From Nitrosovibrio sp. Nv4 (GTDB taxonomy: Bacteria; Pseudomonadota; Gammaproteobacteria; Burkholderiales; Nitrosomonadaceae): a stretch of DNA of 32,055 bases. The stretch lies in assembly GCA_945860135.1 (NCBI GenBank), contig CAMAPK010000022.1, forward strand, positions 1 to 32,055. Reading direction: 5' to 3'. Below are positions 1 to 8,383 of this stretch, in pieces. Under the pieces are notes generated by a model. The model was not told the origin of the DNA, made no database searches, and was given only the letters and a program-made list of their open reading frames with translations. The number at the start of each line of letters is the position of its first letter. Position 1 is the first letter of the stretch. The translations under genes and the position numbers were made by a program.

Positions 1-60
1 ATTGAGGGGTCCAAGCTGCGGGACGCACTCCACCGCGTTACTGTCGGTGAGAAGATGTAG
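1..60 (+). CDS. C-terminal end of an unidentified upstream gene (partial)
   Basis: Frame 1 is open from the window edge to a TAG at 58-60 and reads as 19 residues ending in DALHRVTVGEKM. The codons (GAG, AAG, CTG, GAC, CGC) look like those of the coding regions downstream. The porin start codon follows only 33 bases later, so either the two are cotranscribed or the porin promoter lies inside this gene. I do not recognise the protein family from so short a tail. A chance open stretch of this length is possible. Confidence 0.35.
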   Translation: MEGSKLRDALHRVTVGEKM

Positions 61-93
61 CTCGTTGTTTCAACTTTAAAGGAGATTTTCCGC

Positions 94-1335
94 ATGAAAA
101 AGAAACTGATTGCACTGGCAGTAGCTGGTGCGCTCGCGGCCCCGGTGATTGCATCTGCACAGGGGACCAACGTCACGATTTTTGGTCGTGTACAGGCCGA
201 ATACAGCGGCGTCGATAACGGCAACAATGCCTACCAAAGTGGCATTTCGGATAATGCCCGCTCATCGCGCTGGGGTCTGCAAATCACTGAAGATCTGGGC
301 CGTGGTTTGAAAGCCAATGCCCGTTTTGAGCAAGGCTTCAACACTGGCAGTGGCCAGGCCGCTACCCCGCGCGAGCAATGGGTCGGTTTGTCCAGCGCCC
401 AATGGGGTGATGTGAAATTCGGTCGTGTACAATCGCCGTTCAAGGATTTTGCCGGCGGCATGACGATTGATCCGTTTGCTTACACCACTCTGCAGGCCAA
501 CGGTGCCGGTGCGACTATGACCGGCAGCGCCAACGGTATGGGTTCAGGCGCGAACGGTTTTGTCAACGGCGCGATCCGTTTTGACTCCGTCAGCACCGAA
601 GGCTTCTCTTTTGCTGGTTTGTTGATGCCGGGCGATGCCAATCAATTTGATCCCACTGTCAATGGTAATAGTACAAACGCCTGGAACGGCGGTGGTGCGG
701 GCAATACCGGCGGCAAGGACGGCGAGTTTGACGGCCAAGCTGCAGCCAAATACGTCACCAATTACATGGGCCATGACCTGAGCGTATTCGGTGGTTACTC
801 GCGCGACAACGCTAACATTGCGCAGAAACTGGCTAATCCTACTGTCAGAACCGAGGAAACCTGGCGCATGGGCGGTACCTGGAAGTATGAGAACTTCACC
901 GCAGTTGGCCAGTACGAAAGAATCTACAACGCCATCGGCGCCGCGACTTGTACCTCGGCCGCAGCTCTGGCAGCCAATCCGATAGTTGCCAGCAGCGGGC
1001 AGTGCAATTCTGCGATGAATGCAGGTGGCGACGGCGATATCTACCACGTCGGTACCAACTACAAGTGGGGCAATACCCTGCTGGTGGCGCAAGGTGGCCA
1101 AACTAATGCCGAGGCACACGGAGCGGCATTGGCGCGTAACGCTACCAGCTTCACCGTGGGCGCGATTCACAGCCTGAGCAAGCGCACCAGCCTGTTTGGT
1201 GGCTACCAGCGCGTAACCCAAGGGCTGACGGGCGGTACATCATCTTCAACAGCAGGCGAGAATAATATGGCACAAGGAAGCTACAGTCAGGGCAACCGTA
1301 ACACCTGGACGATTGGTGTGCGTCACAACTTCTAA
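94..1335 (+). CDS. Gram-negative trimeric porin (betaproteobacterial type)
   Basis: This 413-residue protein is predicted to form an outer-membrane beta-barrel channel for small hydrophilic solutes. Residues 1-23 are a classic signal peptide (MKKK, hydrophobic core, cleavage near SAQ). The mature protein opens with the porin signature VTIFGRVQAEY and ends in a C-terminal Phe (TIGVRHNF), the BAM recognition signal. Alternating amphipathic strands and Gly/Asn-rich loops fill the rest, and the length fits the usual 350-420 residues. An AAGGAG ribosome site lies about 10 bases before the ATG. Two cysteines (Cys286 and Cys304) sit in one predicted surface loop, uncommon in this family. Solute specificity cannot be read from sequence. 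Confidence 0.93.
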   Translation: MKKKLIALAVAGALAAPVIASAQGTNVTIFGRVQAEYSGVDNGNNAYQSGISDNARSSRWGLQITEDLGRGLKANARFEQGFNTGSGQAATPREQWVGLSSAQWGDVKFGRVQSPFKDFAGGMTIDPFAYTTLQANGAGATMTGSANGMGSGANGFVNGAIRFDSVSTEGFSFAGLLMPGDANQFDPTVNGNSTNAWNGGGAGNTGGKDGEFDGQAAAKYVTNYMGHDLSVFGGYSRDNANIAQKLANPTVRTEETWRMGGTWKYENFTAVGQYERIYNAIGAATCTSAAALAANPIVASSGQCNSAMNAGGDGDIYHVGTNYKWGNTLLVAQGGQTNAEAHGAALARNATSFTVGAIHSLSKRTSLFGGYQRVTQGLTGGTSSSTAGENNMAQGSYSQGNRNTWTIGVRHNF

Positions 1336-1353
1336 TCGAGTCCTGATTAGTTG

Positions 1354-1384
1354 AAAATGGAGCGCTACGGCGCTCCATTTTTTT
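1354..1384 (+). terminator. Rho-independent terminator of the porin gene
   Basis: A perfect 12-bp stem (AAAATGGAGCGC with GCGCTCCATTTT) closes a TACG tetraloop at 1366-1369 and runs into a stretch of T. It lies 18 bases after the porin stop codon. The flanking A and T runs could make it work on both strands. Confidence 0.9.
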
Positions 1385-1468
1385 ATCCATTTTTTTGTAC
1401 CATGTGCCGTGATTTTCACCGCAACCCGTAGCCTGCGACCGCAGCTATAACCTTGCCGCAGCCGCGTG

Positions 1469-1497
1469 TTTAATTAATGCGGCATACGTGCTAGTAT
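1469..1497 (+). promoter_or_regulatory. Possible sigma-70 promoter of the ispH-hpn locus
   Basis: TTTAAT (1469-1474) and TAGTAT (1492-1497) are separated by 17 bases, in the only gap where a promoter for the plus-strand hopanoid genes is expected. Matches to consensus are modest (3 of 6 and 4 of 6), so this is a candidate only. The ispH ribosome site AGGGG is at 1541-1545. Confidence 0.3.
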
Positions 1498-1550
1498 TTT
1501 GTCTTGGCAGGATGACACGGCAGCACGGCAGATAATGACAAGGGGTTGAC

Positions 1551-2489
1551 ATGCAAGCGCTACTCGCCAATCCCAGAGGATTCTGCGCCGGAGTCGTGCG
1601 CGCCATCGAGATCGTCGAGCAGGTACTGGTGCTTTACGGGGCGCCGATCTACGTGCTGCACCAGATCGTGCATAACCAGCGCGTGATCCATGACCTGGAA
1701 GTGCGCGGGGTGGTGTTTACCGAACAGATGGAGAGTATTCCCCGCGGTGCGGTGACCGTACTCAGCGCCCACGGCGTGTCCGATGCCGTGATGCAGGCTG
1801 CTCAGCGGCAAGGCCTGGAAGTGATCGATGCCACCTGTCCGCTGGTTACCAAGGTGCATTTGCAGGCGCAGCGCTACAGCAAAGAAGGGAACGAAGTAGT
1901 GATCATCGGCCACCGCGGTCATGTCGAGGTGGAAGGTACTTACGGGCGGGTGCGCGGGGTGGTGCAGGTAGTGGGTTCAGTGGCAGACGTGGCCACCCTG
2001 CAAGTGGCCGATCCACGACGGGTGGCTTATGTCACCCAGACCACGCTCAGTCTGGATGATACGCGCGCCATCGTGGAAGCGATGAAACAGCGCTTCCCGG
2101 ATGTACGTGGCCCGGAGTTGTCGGATATCTGTTATGCGACCCAGAACCGGCAGAATGCGGTACGCACTCTGGCTGCCAGGGTGGATGTCATTCTGGTGGT
2201 AGGTGCGCGCAACAGTTCCAATTCCGCGCGCTTGCGGGAAGTAGGCGAAATGAGCGGGGTGGGTGCTCATCTGATCCAGGATGCGGACGAGATTTCCCCC
2301 GGCTGGTTTGTGCGGGATTCACGCATCGGCGTGACGGCCGGGGCTTCCACTCCCGAGGTGCTGGTGCAGGGTGTGCTGGCTCGCCTGCAGCAGTTGGGAG
2401 TGAGCCAGATCGAAGAGATAGAGGGAGTGTCCGAGGCGATCACATTCAGATTGCCGGCGGCGCTGCTGCGACGGCAGAAGTCAGCGTAG
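1551..2489 (+). CDS. ispH: 4-hydroxy-3-methylbut-2-enyl diphosphate reductase (IspH/LytB)
   Basis: IspH catalyses the last step of the MEP isoprenoid pathway, reductive dehydroxylation of HMBPP to IPP and DMAPP, using a 4Fe-4S cluster in the cytoplasm. The three cluster cysteines are visible at Cys12 (NPRGFCAGV), Cys96 (DATCPLVTKVH) and Cys194 (DICYATQNRQ). Substrate-binding His41, His74 and His124, catalytic Glu126 in HVEVEGT, and the NSSNSARL motif are also present. At 312 residues it matches family length. It is followed 76 bases later by hpnH, so it probably feeds isoprenoid units to hopanoid synthesis. Whether this is the only ispH in the genome cannot be judged here. Confidence 0.96.
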   Translation: MQALLANPRGFCAGVVRAIEIVEQVLVLYGAPIYVLHQIVHNQRVIHDLEVRGVVFTEQMESIPRGAVTVLSAHGVSDAVMQAAQRQGLEVIDATCPLVTKVHLQAQRYSKEGNEVVIIGHRGHVEVEGTYGRVRGVVQVVGSVADVATLQVADPRRVAYVTQTTLSLDDTRAIVEAMKQRFPDVRGPELSDICYATQNRQNAVRTLAARVDVILVVGARNSSNSARLREVGEMSGVGAHLIQDADEISPGWFVRDSRIGVTAGASTPEVLVQGVLARLQQLGVSQIEEIEGVSEAITFRLPAALLRRQKSA

Positions 2490-2565
2490 ACACTGAAGAG
2501 AAATTGAAAGCAATCATTGTGCGCAGCCAGCACGGTTTAGTGAAGTTTTTTTGGAGGGTAGGCAC

Positions 2566-3735
2566 GTGGGAGTTCCTTTACGTCAACAGCTAGCAGTCGG
2601 CAGTTACCTGCTCAAGCAAAAATTAAAAGGGATCAAGAAGTATCCCCTGGTTCTGATGCTGGAGCCTTTGTTTAAATGCAATCTGGCCTGCGCGGGCTGC
2701 GGCAAGATCGACTATCCGGACGATATTCTGGACAAGCGGCTTACGTTTGAGGAATGCATGCAGGCGGTCGATGAATGCGATGCGCCGATGGTATCGATCC
2801 CGGGCGGCGAGCCGCTGATCCACAAGGAGATGCCGCAAATCGTGGCAGGCATCATTGCCCGCAAGAAATATGTTTATCTGTGCACCAATGCGCTGTTGTT
2901 GAAAAAGAGGATAGACGACTATACACCGTCGCCTTATCTGACTTTCTCCATTCACCTCGATGGCATGCAAGAGCGGCATGATGCCTCGGTGTGTCAGGAA
3001 GGCGTTTTCGAACGCGCAGTGGAGGCGATAAAACTGGCGCTGGCAAAAGGTTTCAGGGTCACCATCAACTGCACCCTGTTTCAGGGCGAGACGCCGAAAG
3101 ATGTGGCCGAATTTCTGGATTATGCCATGGAGCTGGGCGTGGAAGGCGCCACCATCGCACCCGGATTCAGCTACGAACGTGCCCCGCAGCAAGGCATTTT
3201 TATCAAGGGTGAAGATACCAAGAAATTATTCCGCGGTATTTTTGAAATCGGCAAGACGCGCAAGTGGAAGCTGAATCACTCGTCGCTGTATCTTGATTTT
3301 CTGGCGGGCAATCAGAATTATCAGTGCACGCCTTGGGGCAACCCGACACGTAATGTATTCGGCTGGCAAAAACCTTGTTATCTGCTGCCGGATGAAGGCT
3401 ATGCGGCCAGTTTCCAGGAGCTGCTGGATGACACCCCTTGGGCCAAGTACGGCAACAGCAGCAATCCCAAGTGCGCACAATGCATGGCGCACTGTGGTTA
3501 TGAGGCGACTGCGGTTGAAGACATGTTGCAGAACCCGCTCAAAGCGTTCAAGGTATCGTTGCGTGGCCCTGCCACGGATGGCCCCATGGCGCCGGAACTG
3601 CCGCGCGTATATGATGTTTCCCAGCCACATCACCCCGGCAGAAAAGAATTTCCCATCGCGGTAGTGGTCGAACGTAAAGCAGGTGTGACGAGTTCTGCAT
3701 CCGGCGGGCCGGTTGGCACAGGCACTGACGGGTAA
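2566..3735 (+). CDS. hpnH: Adenosyl-hopene transferase, radical SAM enzyme HpnH
   Basis: HpnH attaches the 5'-deoxyadenosyl group of SAM to diploptene, giving adenosylhopane, the first step toward C35 extended hopanoids. The radical SAM cluster motif CxxxCxxC is at Cys38, Cys42 and Cys45 (CNLACAGC), followed by the SAM-binding GGEP at 80-83. A second cysteine group at Cys303, Cys306 and Cys310 (CAQCMAHCGYEA) is typical of this family. I chose the GTG at 2566 because GGAGGG (2553-2558) lies 7 bases before it and the resulting start MGVPLRQQ resembles known HpnH starts; an in-frame TTG at 2551 would add five residues but overlaps that ribosome site. Length is then 389 residues. Confidence 0.95.
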   Translation: MGVPLRQQLAVGSYLLKQKLKGIKKYPLVLMLEPLFKCNLACAGCGKIDYPDDILDKRLTFEECMQAVDECDAPMVSIPGGEPLIHKEMPQIVAGIIARKKYVYLCTNALLLKKRIDDYTPSPYLTFSIHLDGMQERHDASVCQEGVFERAVEAIKLALAKGFRVTINCTLFQGETPKDVAEFLDYAMELGVEGATIAPGFSYERAPQQGIFIKGEDTKKLFRGIFEIGKTRKWKLNHSSLYLDFLAGNQNYQCTPWGNPTRNVFGWQKPCYLLPDEGYAASFQELLDDTPWAKYGNSSNPKCAQCMAHCGYEATAVEDMLQNPLKAFKVSLRGPATDGPMAPELPRVYDVSQPHHPGRKEFPIAVVVERKAGVTSSASGGPVGTGTDG

Positions 3736-3788
3736 ACGCAGCTATTCTGAACTGGGTGCATTGAGTGCGTTTAGGAAAGGTTGTCAAC

Positions 3789-4418
3789 ATGAGAATCTTG
3801 CCTGGAATCAAAGTGGTTTCATGCTGCTGGATGATGGCAGCACTGCTGCTGGGCACGTCGCCATCCTGGGCGCAGAAACCGGAGTCTGGCAGTCCGGAAC
3901 AGGTCATACAGCGTTTTCATGAAACGCTGCTCGAGGCGATGCGTGAAGGCGGCAGGCTGGGCTATCGCGGCCGCCTCGAGTTGCTGACGCCCGCTGTGGA
4001 TCGCTCGCACGATCTTGATTTTATCGCACGTACCAGCTTGGGGAGCCACTGGACCAAGCTGGACCCTGAGCAGCAGCGCATCTTTACCGATACCTTCCGG
4101 CAACTCAGCATCAGCAGCTACGCAGGATGGTTCAAAAGCCATGAAGGTGAGCGTTTTGAATTTGTGGAGCGGCAGCCCATGCCGCGGGAGCAAGTATTGG
4201 TGCGGAGTCAGTTGGTGCAGGCAAAAGGCGAGACTGTGCGCTTCGACTACGTCCTGCGACAAGCGAAAGACGGCTGGCGCATCATCAACATTCTGGCGGA
4301 TGGTGTCAGCGATCTTGCGCTGAAACGTGTCGAGTACCGTGCTGTTCTCGAGCGGGATGGTTTCCCGGCGCTCATCGACATGCTCAAGAAAAAAATCGTC
4401 CAGAGCGAGCAGAACTAA
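3789..4418 (+). CDS. hpnM: Hopanoid-associated MlaC/Ttg2D-family periplasmic protein HpnM
   Basis: This 209-residue secreted protein belongs to the toluene-tolerance (Ttg2D/MlaC) family, whose members carry phospholipids across the periplasm. Residues 1-29 form a signal peptide ending in SWAQ. The mature part shows family features (PEQVIQRFHETLLEAMREG near the start, DFIARTSLG, FRQLSISSYAGWF, and the strand pattern VRSQLVQAKGETVRFDYVLRQAKDGWRIINI). The ATG at 3789 has AGGAAAGG at 3773-3780; an in-frame GTG at 3765 lies upstream of that site and is less likely. Its position between hpnH and hpnN identifies it as HpnM. Ligand binding to hopanoids is inferred, not shown. Confidence 0.88.
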   Translation: MRILPGIKVVSCCWMMAALLLGTSPSWAQKPESGSPEQVIQRFHETLLEAMREGGRLGYRGRLELLTPAVDRSHDLDFIARTSLGSHWTKLDPEQQRIFTDTFRQLSISSYAGWFKSHEGERFEFVERQPMPREQVLVRSQLVQAKGETVRFDYVLRQAKDGWRIINILADGVSDLALKRVEYRAVLERDGFPALIDMLKKKIVQSEQN

Positions 4419-4461
4419 TCCTTGATCGTTCCGACTTGACTCCTGAAGGATCGCCACAATA

Positions 4462-7128
4462 GTGGAAGCTTCGCATAGCCACAGCTACCGCGCCTTCGCG
4501 CGCTGGGTCGCCGCTTCTTATCATTATGCCGCATGGATACTGCTCGCATCGCTGCTGATTGCAGTGGCATGCGCCGTGTATACATCGCGCAATCTGGGTA
4601 TGAATAGCGATACCACAGATATGCTCTCTGAGCACCTGCCATTCCGCGCCAATTACAAGCACTACAAGAAAACGTTCCCCCAGGATCAGGACATGGATAC
4701 CCTGGTGCTGGTGCTGGACGCACCTACACCCGAGCAGGCACACATTGCCACCAGACGCTTGGCAGAGCGTCTGAAACAAGACACCACAAATATTAAGGAC
4801 ACTTATCTTCCGAGTGGAGATGTTTTTTTCGAGCGCAATGGCCTGCTTTACGAAAGCGTCCCGGAGCTTGGACGCATCACCGATCGTCTGGCAGCGGCAC
4901 AACCGCTGATTGCGCACATCGCCGGTAACCCTACCTTGCACACCTTCGCTTCGGTACTCACAGGGGCGGTGGAAGAGTTGCGTGCTGGGCGCAGTCTGGA
5001 GCTGGAACCCGTTCTGGACGGGGTGAGTGCCACTCTGGATGCAAGGCTTGCCGGCGTGCCGAGGGCACTGTCATGGCAAGCACTGTTCCGTGGCGAGGCG
5101 CAGAAAACCACTTATCGGGAGCTGATGACGGTACAGCCGAAGCTGGATTACACCCAGCTGGCTGCAGCTGAACAGTCTATTACGGCACTGCGCGCTACCG
5201 CACGGAATCTCGGTTTGACGGAGGATGGAGTGCGATTGCGTGTTACCGGCGACGTGGCGCTGGCTGACGAGGAGCTCAAGAGTGCGATGCATGGCACAGA
5301 ATACGCCGGACTGCTCGCACTCGTGCTGGTGACGGTGGTACTTTATGTCGCGCTGCATACGGCTGGTCCCATCCTTACCGTGCTGCTTAGCCTAGTGCTG
5401 GGCCTGCTGCTTACGGCGGCTTTTGCCACTGCGGCAGTTGGTCAGCTGAACGTCATCTCGATTGCGTTTGCGGTGCTATATGTGGGTCTTGGGGTAGATT
5501 ATGCGATCCATTTCCTGCTGCGATACCGCGAGCTGCTGGAAGAGGGTCAGCCGACGGTGCAAGCTTTGCAGGCAACTGGCGGAGACACCGGACACTCATT
5601 ATTTTTATGCGCTGTCACCACCGCTATCGGTTTCTATGCATTCATGCCCACTGCCTACCGTGGGGTTGCAGAGCTGGGATTGATCGCGGGCACGGGTATG
5701 CTGATCAGTCTGGTGATTACTCTCACCCTGGCACCTGCCTTGCAGCGCTACTTGCCGACACGACCGAGAGTAGCATCTATTGGTGCAGGGAACTCACTGG
5801 GTAAGCTGCTGGAGTTGCCTTTGCGCTGGCGTAAGGTGGTGTATGCTGGTACTTTCGCCGCACTACTCGCTGCCGTGGCAGTGTTGCCGAAGATTGAGTT
5901 CGACTACAACTTGCTGAATCTGCAGGATCAGCGCGGAGAAGCCGTGCAGACTTTCCGCGAGCTGCTGGCAGAAACAGAGCACTCACCCTGGCATGCAGTT
6001 GCGCTGGCCGACAATGAGATGGAGGTGGCTCGGCTGGCACAGCGGCTGACGGGTCTGCCCGAAGTCAGCAGAGTGGTCACGATCCTCGACTTCGTGCCCG
6101 CAGCGCAGGAAGAGAAGCTCGCTCTCATCGAAGAGATGGCGCTTACGCTGGGGCCGCTCACATTCGCGCCAGTGCCGCCGGTAGCAAAACAGTACACACT
6201 GGTACAGCAGCGCGCAGCACTGGGTGCGCTGAGTACTGCGCTGGATCGGTTCATTGCTGAACGGCCCAATCATCCCGCGTTGGTGCCCGCTCGCAGCCTC
6301 AGGGCATCGTTGGGCGCGCTGCTCACCCATTTCGACGCGGCCAGCAGCGACGACAAGAACCAGTTGCTACATGCTGTTGGCAAAGATCTGCTCGCTCTGT
6401 TGCCTGATGCCATGCAGCGCCTGCACACCTCGATCGAGGCCACCCCGTTCAATCAGCAGCAGTTGCCTGAATCATTGCGCACGCGCTGGCACAGCCAGGC
6501 AGGGCAGTATCGGATTGCAATTTATCCGGCAGAGAATATCAATAACAATCAGGCGTTGCGAAGTTTCGTGCGGGCGATACAGCAGGAGGCACCGCAAGCC
6601 ACCGGTGCGCCGGTGATAAGTCTGGAGGCAGGCGAAGCCGTGGTGCAGGCATTCATCCTGGCTTTCTCGCTCGCGCTGGCGGGAATTACTATAATACTTT
6701 TGGTAATGTTGCGCAGTGTGGCATCTACCCTGCTGGTGTTAATCCCCCTTCTGCTAGCCGCGCTATTCACCGGTGCTGTTACAGTATTGCTGGGTGTTCA
6801 GTTCAATTTCGCCAATATCATTGCCTTGCCGCTGCTGTTGGGTATCGGTCTCGACAGCGGACTCCACATGGTGCATCGAAGCCGTAGCGACGGGACAACC
6901 CACGAGGAACTGATGCATACCAGTACCACGCGTGCGATTTTTTACAGCGCGTTGACTACTTTGGTCGGTTTTGGCAGTCTGGCGTTCTCATCGCACCAGG
7001 GTACCGCCAGCATGGGGGTGCTGCTCACCATAGGGCTGGCGCTCACGCTGATCTGCATCCTGGTGATATTGCCAGTGTTGCTGGCGACTGTGGCCCAGGG
7101 AAAGACTCATGAGAAAGTTATGCCCTAG
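4462..7128 (+). CDS. hpnN: Hopanoid transporter HpnN (RND/MMPL superfamily)
   Basis: An 888-residue inner-membrane transporter with two repeated MMPL/SSD-type halves: one N-terminal helix, a periplasmic loop of about 240 residues, five to six helices, then the same arrangement again. The transmembrane acidic residues expected for proton relay are visible as Asp346 (GVDYAIHF) and Asp798 (GLDSGLHM). HpnN homologues are required to move hopanoids to the outer membrane in Rhodopseudomonas palustris. The GTG start at 4462 has GAAGGA at 4445-4450 with a rather long spacer. It follows hpnM by 43 bases and is clearly part of the same transcript. Confidence 0.93.
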   Translation: MEASHSHSYRAFARWVAASYHYAAWILLASLLIAVACAVYTSRNLGMNSDTTDMLSEHLPFRANYKHYKKTFPQDQDMDTLVLVLDAPTPEQAHIATRRLAERLKQDTTNIKDTYLPSGDVFFERNGLLYESVPELGRITDRLAAAQPLIAHIAGNPTLHTFASVLTGAVEELRAGRSLELEPVLDGVSATLDARLAGVPRALSWQALFRGEAQKTTYRELMTVQPKLDYTQLAAAEQSITALRATARNLGLTEDGVRLRVTGDVALADEELKSAMHGTEYAGLLALVLVTVVLYVALHTAGPILTVLLSLVLGLLLTAAFATAAVGQLNVISIAFAVLYVGLGVDYAIHFLLRYRELLEEGQPTVQALQATGGDTGHSLFLCAVTTAIGFYAFMPTAYRGVAELGLIAGTGMLISLVITLTLAPALQRYLPTRPRVASIGAGNSLGKLLELPLRWRKVVYAGTFAALLAAVAVLPKIEFDYNLLNLQDQRGEAVQTFRELLAETEHSPWHAVALADNEMEVARLAQRLTGLPEVSRVVTILDFVPAAQEEKLALIEEMALTLGPLTFAPVPPVAKQYTLVQQRAALGALSTALDRFIAERPNHPALVPARSLRASLGALLTHFDAASSDDKNQLLHAVGKDLLALLPDAMQRLHTSIEATPFNQQQLPESLRTRWHSQAGQYRIAIYPAENINNNQALRSFVRAIQQEAPQATGAPVISLEAGEAVVQAFILAFSLALAGITIILLVMLRSVASTLLVLIPLLLAALFTGAVTVLLGVQFNFANIIALPLLLGIGLDSGLHMVHRSRSDGTTHEELMHTSTTRAIFYSALTTLVGFGSLAFSSHQGTASMGVLLTIGLALTLICILVILPVLLATVAQGKTHEKVMP

Positions 7129-7226
7129 TTTAATGATTTTTGTTTATACTTTGCACCGCTGAAGCGGACTCCGCATTACCGGACGGAACCAGATCAATGG
7201 GAGAACAATCCAAATAATAGTTAATC

Positions 7227-8180
7227 ATGAAGTCTAATCGCCTGACTACAACCTTGTTACTGCTATCTGCTGTGCTGTTCGCAGGTTGCGCTACCATACC
7301 CCAGAATGACCAGAGCGACCAGACTGCCCGGAATGTCAGCCCAGTCGATCCCTACGAGAATACCAACCGCACATTTTACAAGGTCACCGATGCTGTTGAC
7401 CGGCACGTTCTGGAACCGGTCGCTCATGCCTACATAGTGCATGTGCCCAACCCCTTGCGGCGCTCGATCGGAAATTTCTATGATAATGTGGCTTATCCAA
7501 ACGTAGCTCTGAACGCCTTTCTGCAAGGCAAGGTGCAACAGGGACTCGAGGATACTTTGCGCTTTGCCGTCAATTCAACCATAGGGCTGTTTGGACTGTT
7601 TGATATGGCAACCCCTATGGGACTGAAGCAGAACGACGAGGATTTCGGGCAGACACTGGGAGTGTGGGGGGTCGATACCGGCTCTTATTTGTTTCTTCCT
7701 TTTCTCGGCCCCAGCAGCAGCCGCGATGTATCTGGCATCCCCGTCAGCGTGGTCACCAATGCTCTTTTTTATATAACTAGCGCCGCAGTCTTTGCGCCCA
7801 TAGGTGTTCTGGGGATCATAGATAAGCGTGCGCGCTTATCAGGTTCCATGCTCATTCGTGATCAGGCAGCGCTGGACGCCTATCTGTTCGTGCGTGAGGC
7901 TTCTTTGCAGCAGCGCAGGCACCAGATCTATGACGGCAACCCGCCCCCTGAAAGTTATGATGACCCTTCACAGGATGATTCCCTGGAGGACAGTTCGGTG
8001 CAGGATAATCAGTTGCAGAATAATCCTGCAAGAGATCGTCGTACCGACAGGGTGTCACGTTCGCAGAATGACCCAGTAAAAATGACGCTGGATCTCCCGC
8101 GAGCCAATCTTCAGCAGATTGATCTTGAGCATAATCCCGCAAGGGATCGGCGCACAGATAGAACGCAGCAGCAGCATTAA
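7227..8180 (+). CDS. mlaA: MlaA/VacJ-family outer-membrane lipoprotein with extended polar tail
   Basis: MlaA proteins sit in the outer membrane beside porins and extract mislocalised phospholipids for the MlaC shuttle. Residues 1-21 are a lipoprotein signal with lipobox LFAGC, Cys21 being lipidated. The core (DPYENTNRTFYKVTDAVD, then NPLRRSIGNFYDN, NSTIGLFGLFD, DFGQTLGVWG and YLFLPFLGPSS) is diagnostic. From about residue 230 to 317 there is an extra hydrophilic tail rich in D, Q, N, S and R, containing two exact copies of NPARDRRTDR (266-275 and 303-312). No good ribosome site precedes the ATG. The gene lies between hpnN and shc, suggesting a partner of HpnM and HpnN. A TATACT at 7145-7150 is a weak promoter candidate. 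Confidence 0.92.
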   Translation: MKSNRLTTTLLLLSAVLFAGCATIPQNDQSDQTARNVSPVDPYENTNRTFYKVTDAVDRHVLEPVAHAYIVHVPNPLRRSIGNFYDNVAYPNVALNAFLQGKVQQGLEDTLRFAVNSTIGLFGLFDMATPMGLKQNDEDFGQTLGVWGVDTGSYLFLPFLGPSSSRDVSGIPVSVVTNALFYITSAAVFAPIGVLGIIDKRARLSGSMLIRDQAALDAYLFVREASLQQRRHQIYDGNPPPESYDDPSQDDSLEDSSVQDNQLQNNPARDRRTDRVSRSQNDPVKMTLDLPRANLQQIDLEHNPARDRRTDRTQQQH

Positions 8181-8322
8181 CAGAGCGCCAGCCGCCAAGG
8201 TCAGAACCACCGCTGACGACAATGAAACGAGTTGCTCCACACCGCATGCATGGAACCAAGACGCACGACCTAAGTCTGATGTAATCATCCCGGCACCTGC
8301 TGTTGGAAGCGTATCAACGGGT

Positions 8323-8328
8323 TATAAT
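8323..8328 (+). promoter_or_regulatory. Candidate -10 box upstream of squalene-hopene cyclase
   Basis: A perfect TATAAT lies 55 bases before the shc start codon in the 203-base gap after mlaA. The -35 side is poor: CTGTTG at 17-bp spacing, or TTGGAA at an unfavourably short 14 bp. If used, it would let shc and hpnG be expressed separately from the transport genes upstream. Confidence 0.4.
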
Positions 8329-8383
8329 GCAATATTATTTAATAAATATTTGGCACGAAAATAATTAATGAGGTTTCGATTGT

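Noticed and set aside
544-1221. 225-codon frame opposite the porin gene
   Set aside because: It is a mirror of the porin coding sequence; the plus-strand protein has signal peptide, porin motifs and terminal Phe.
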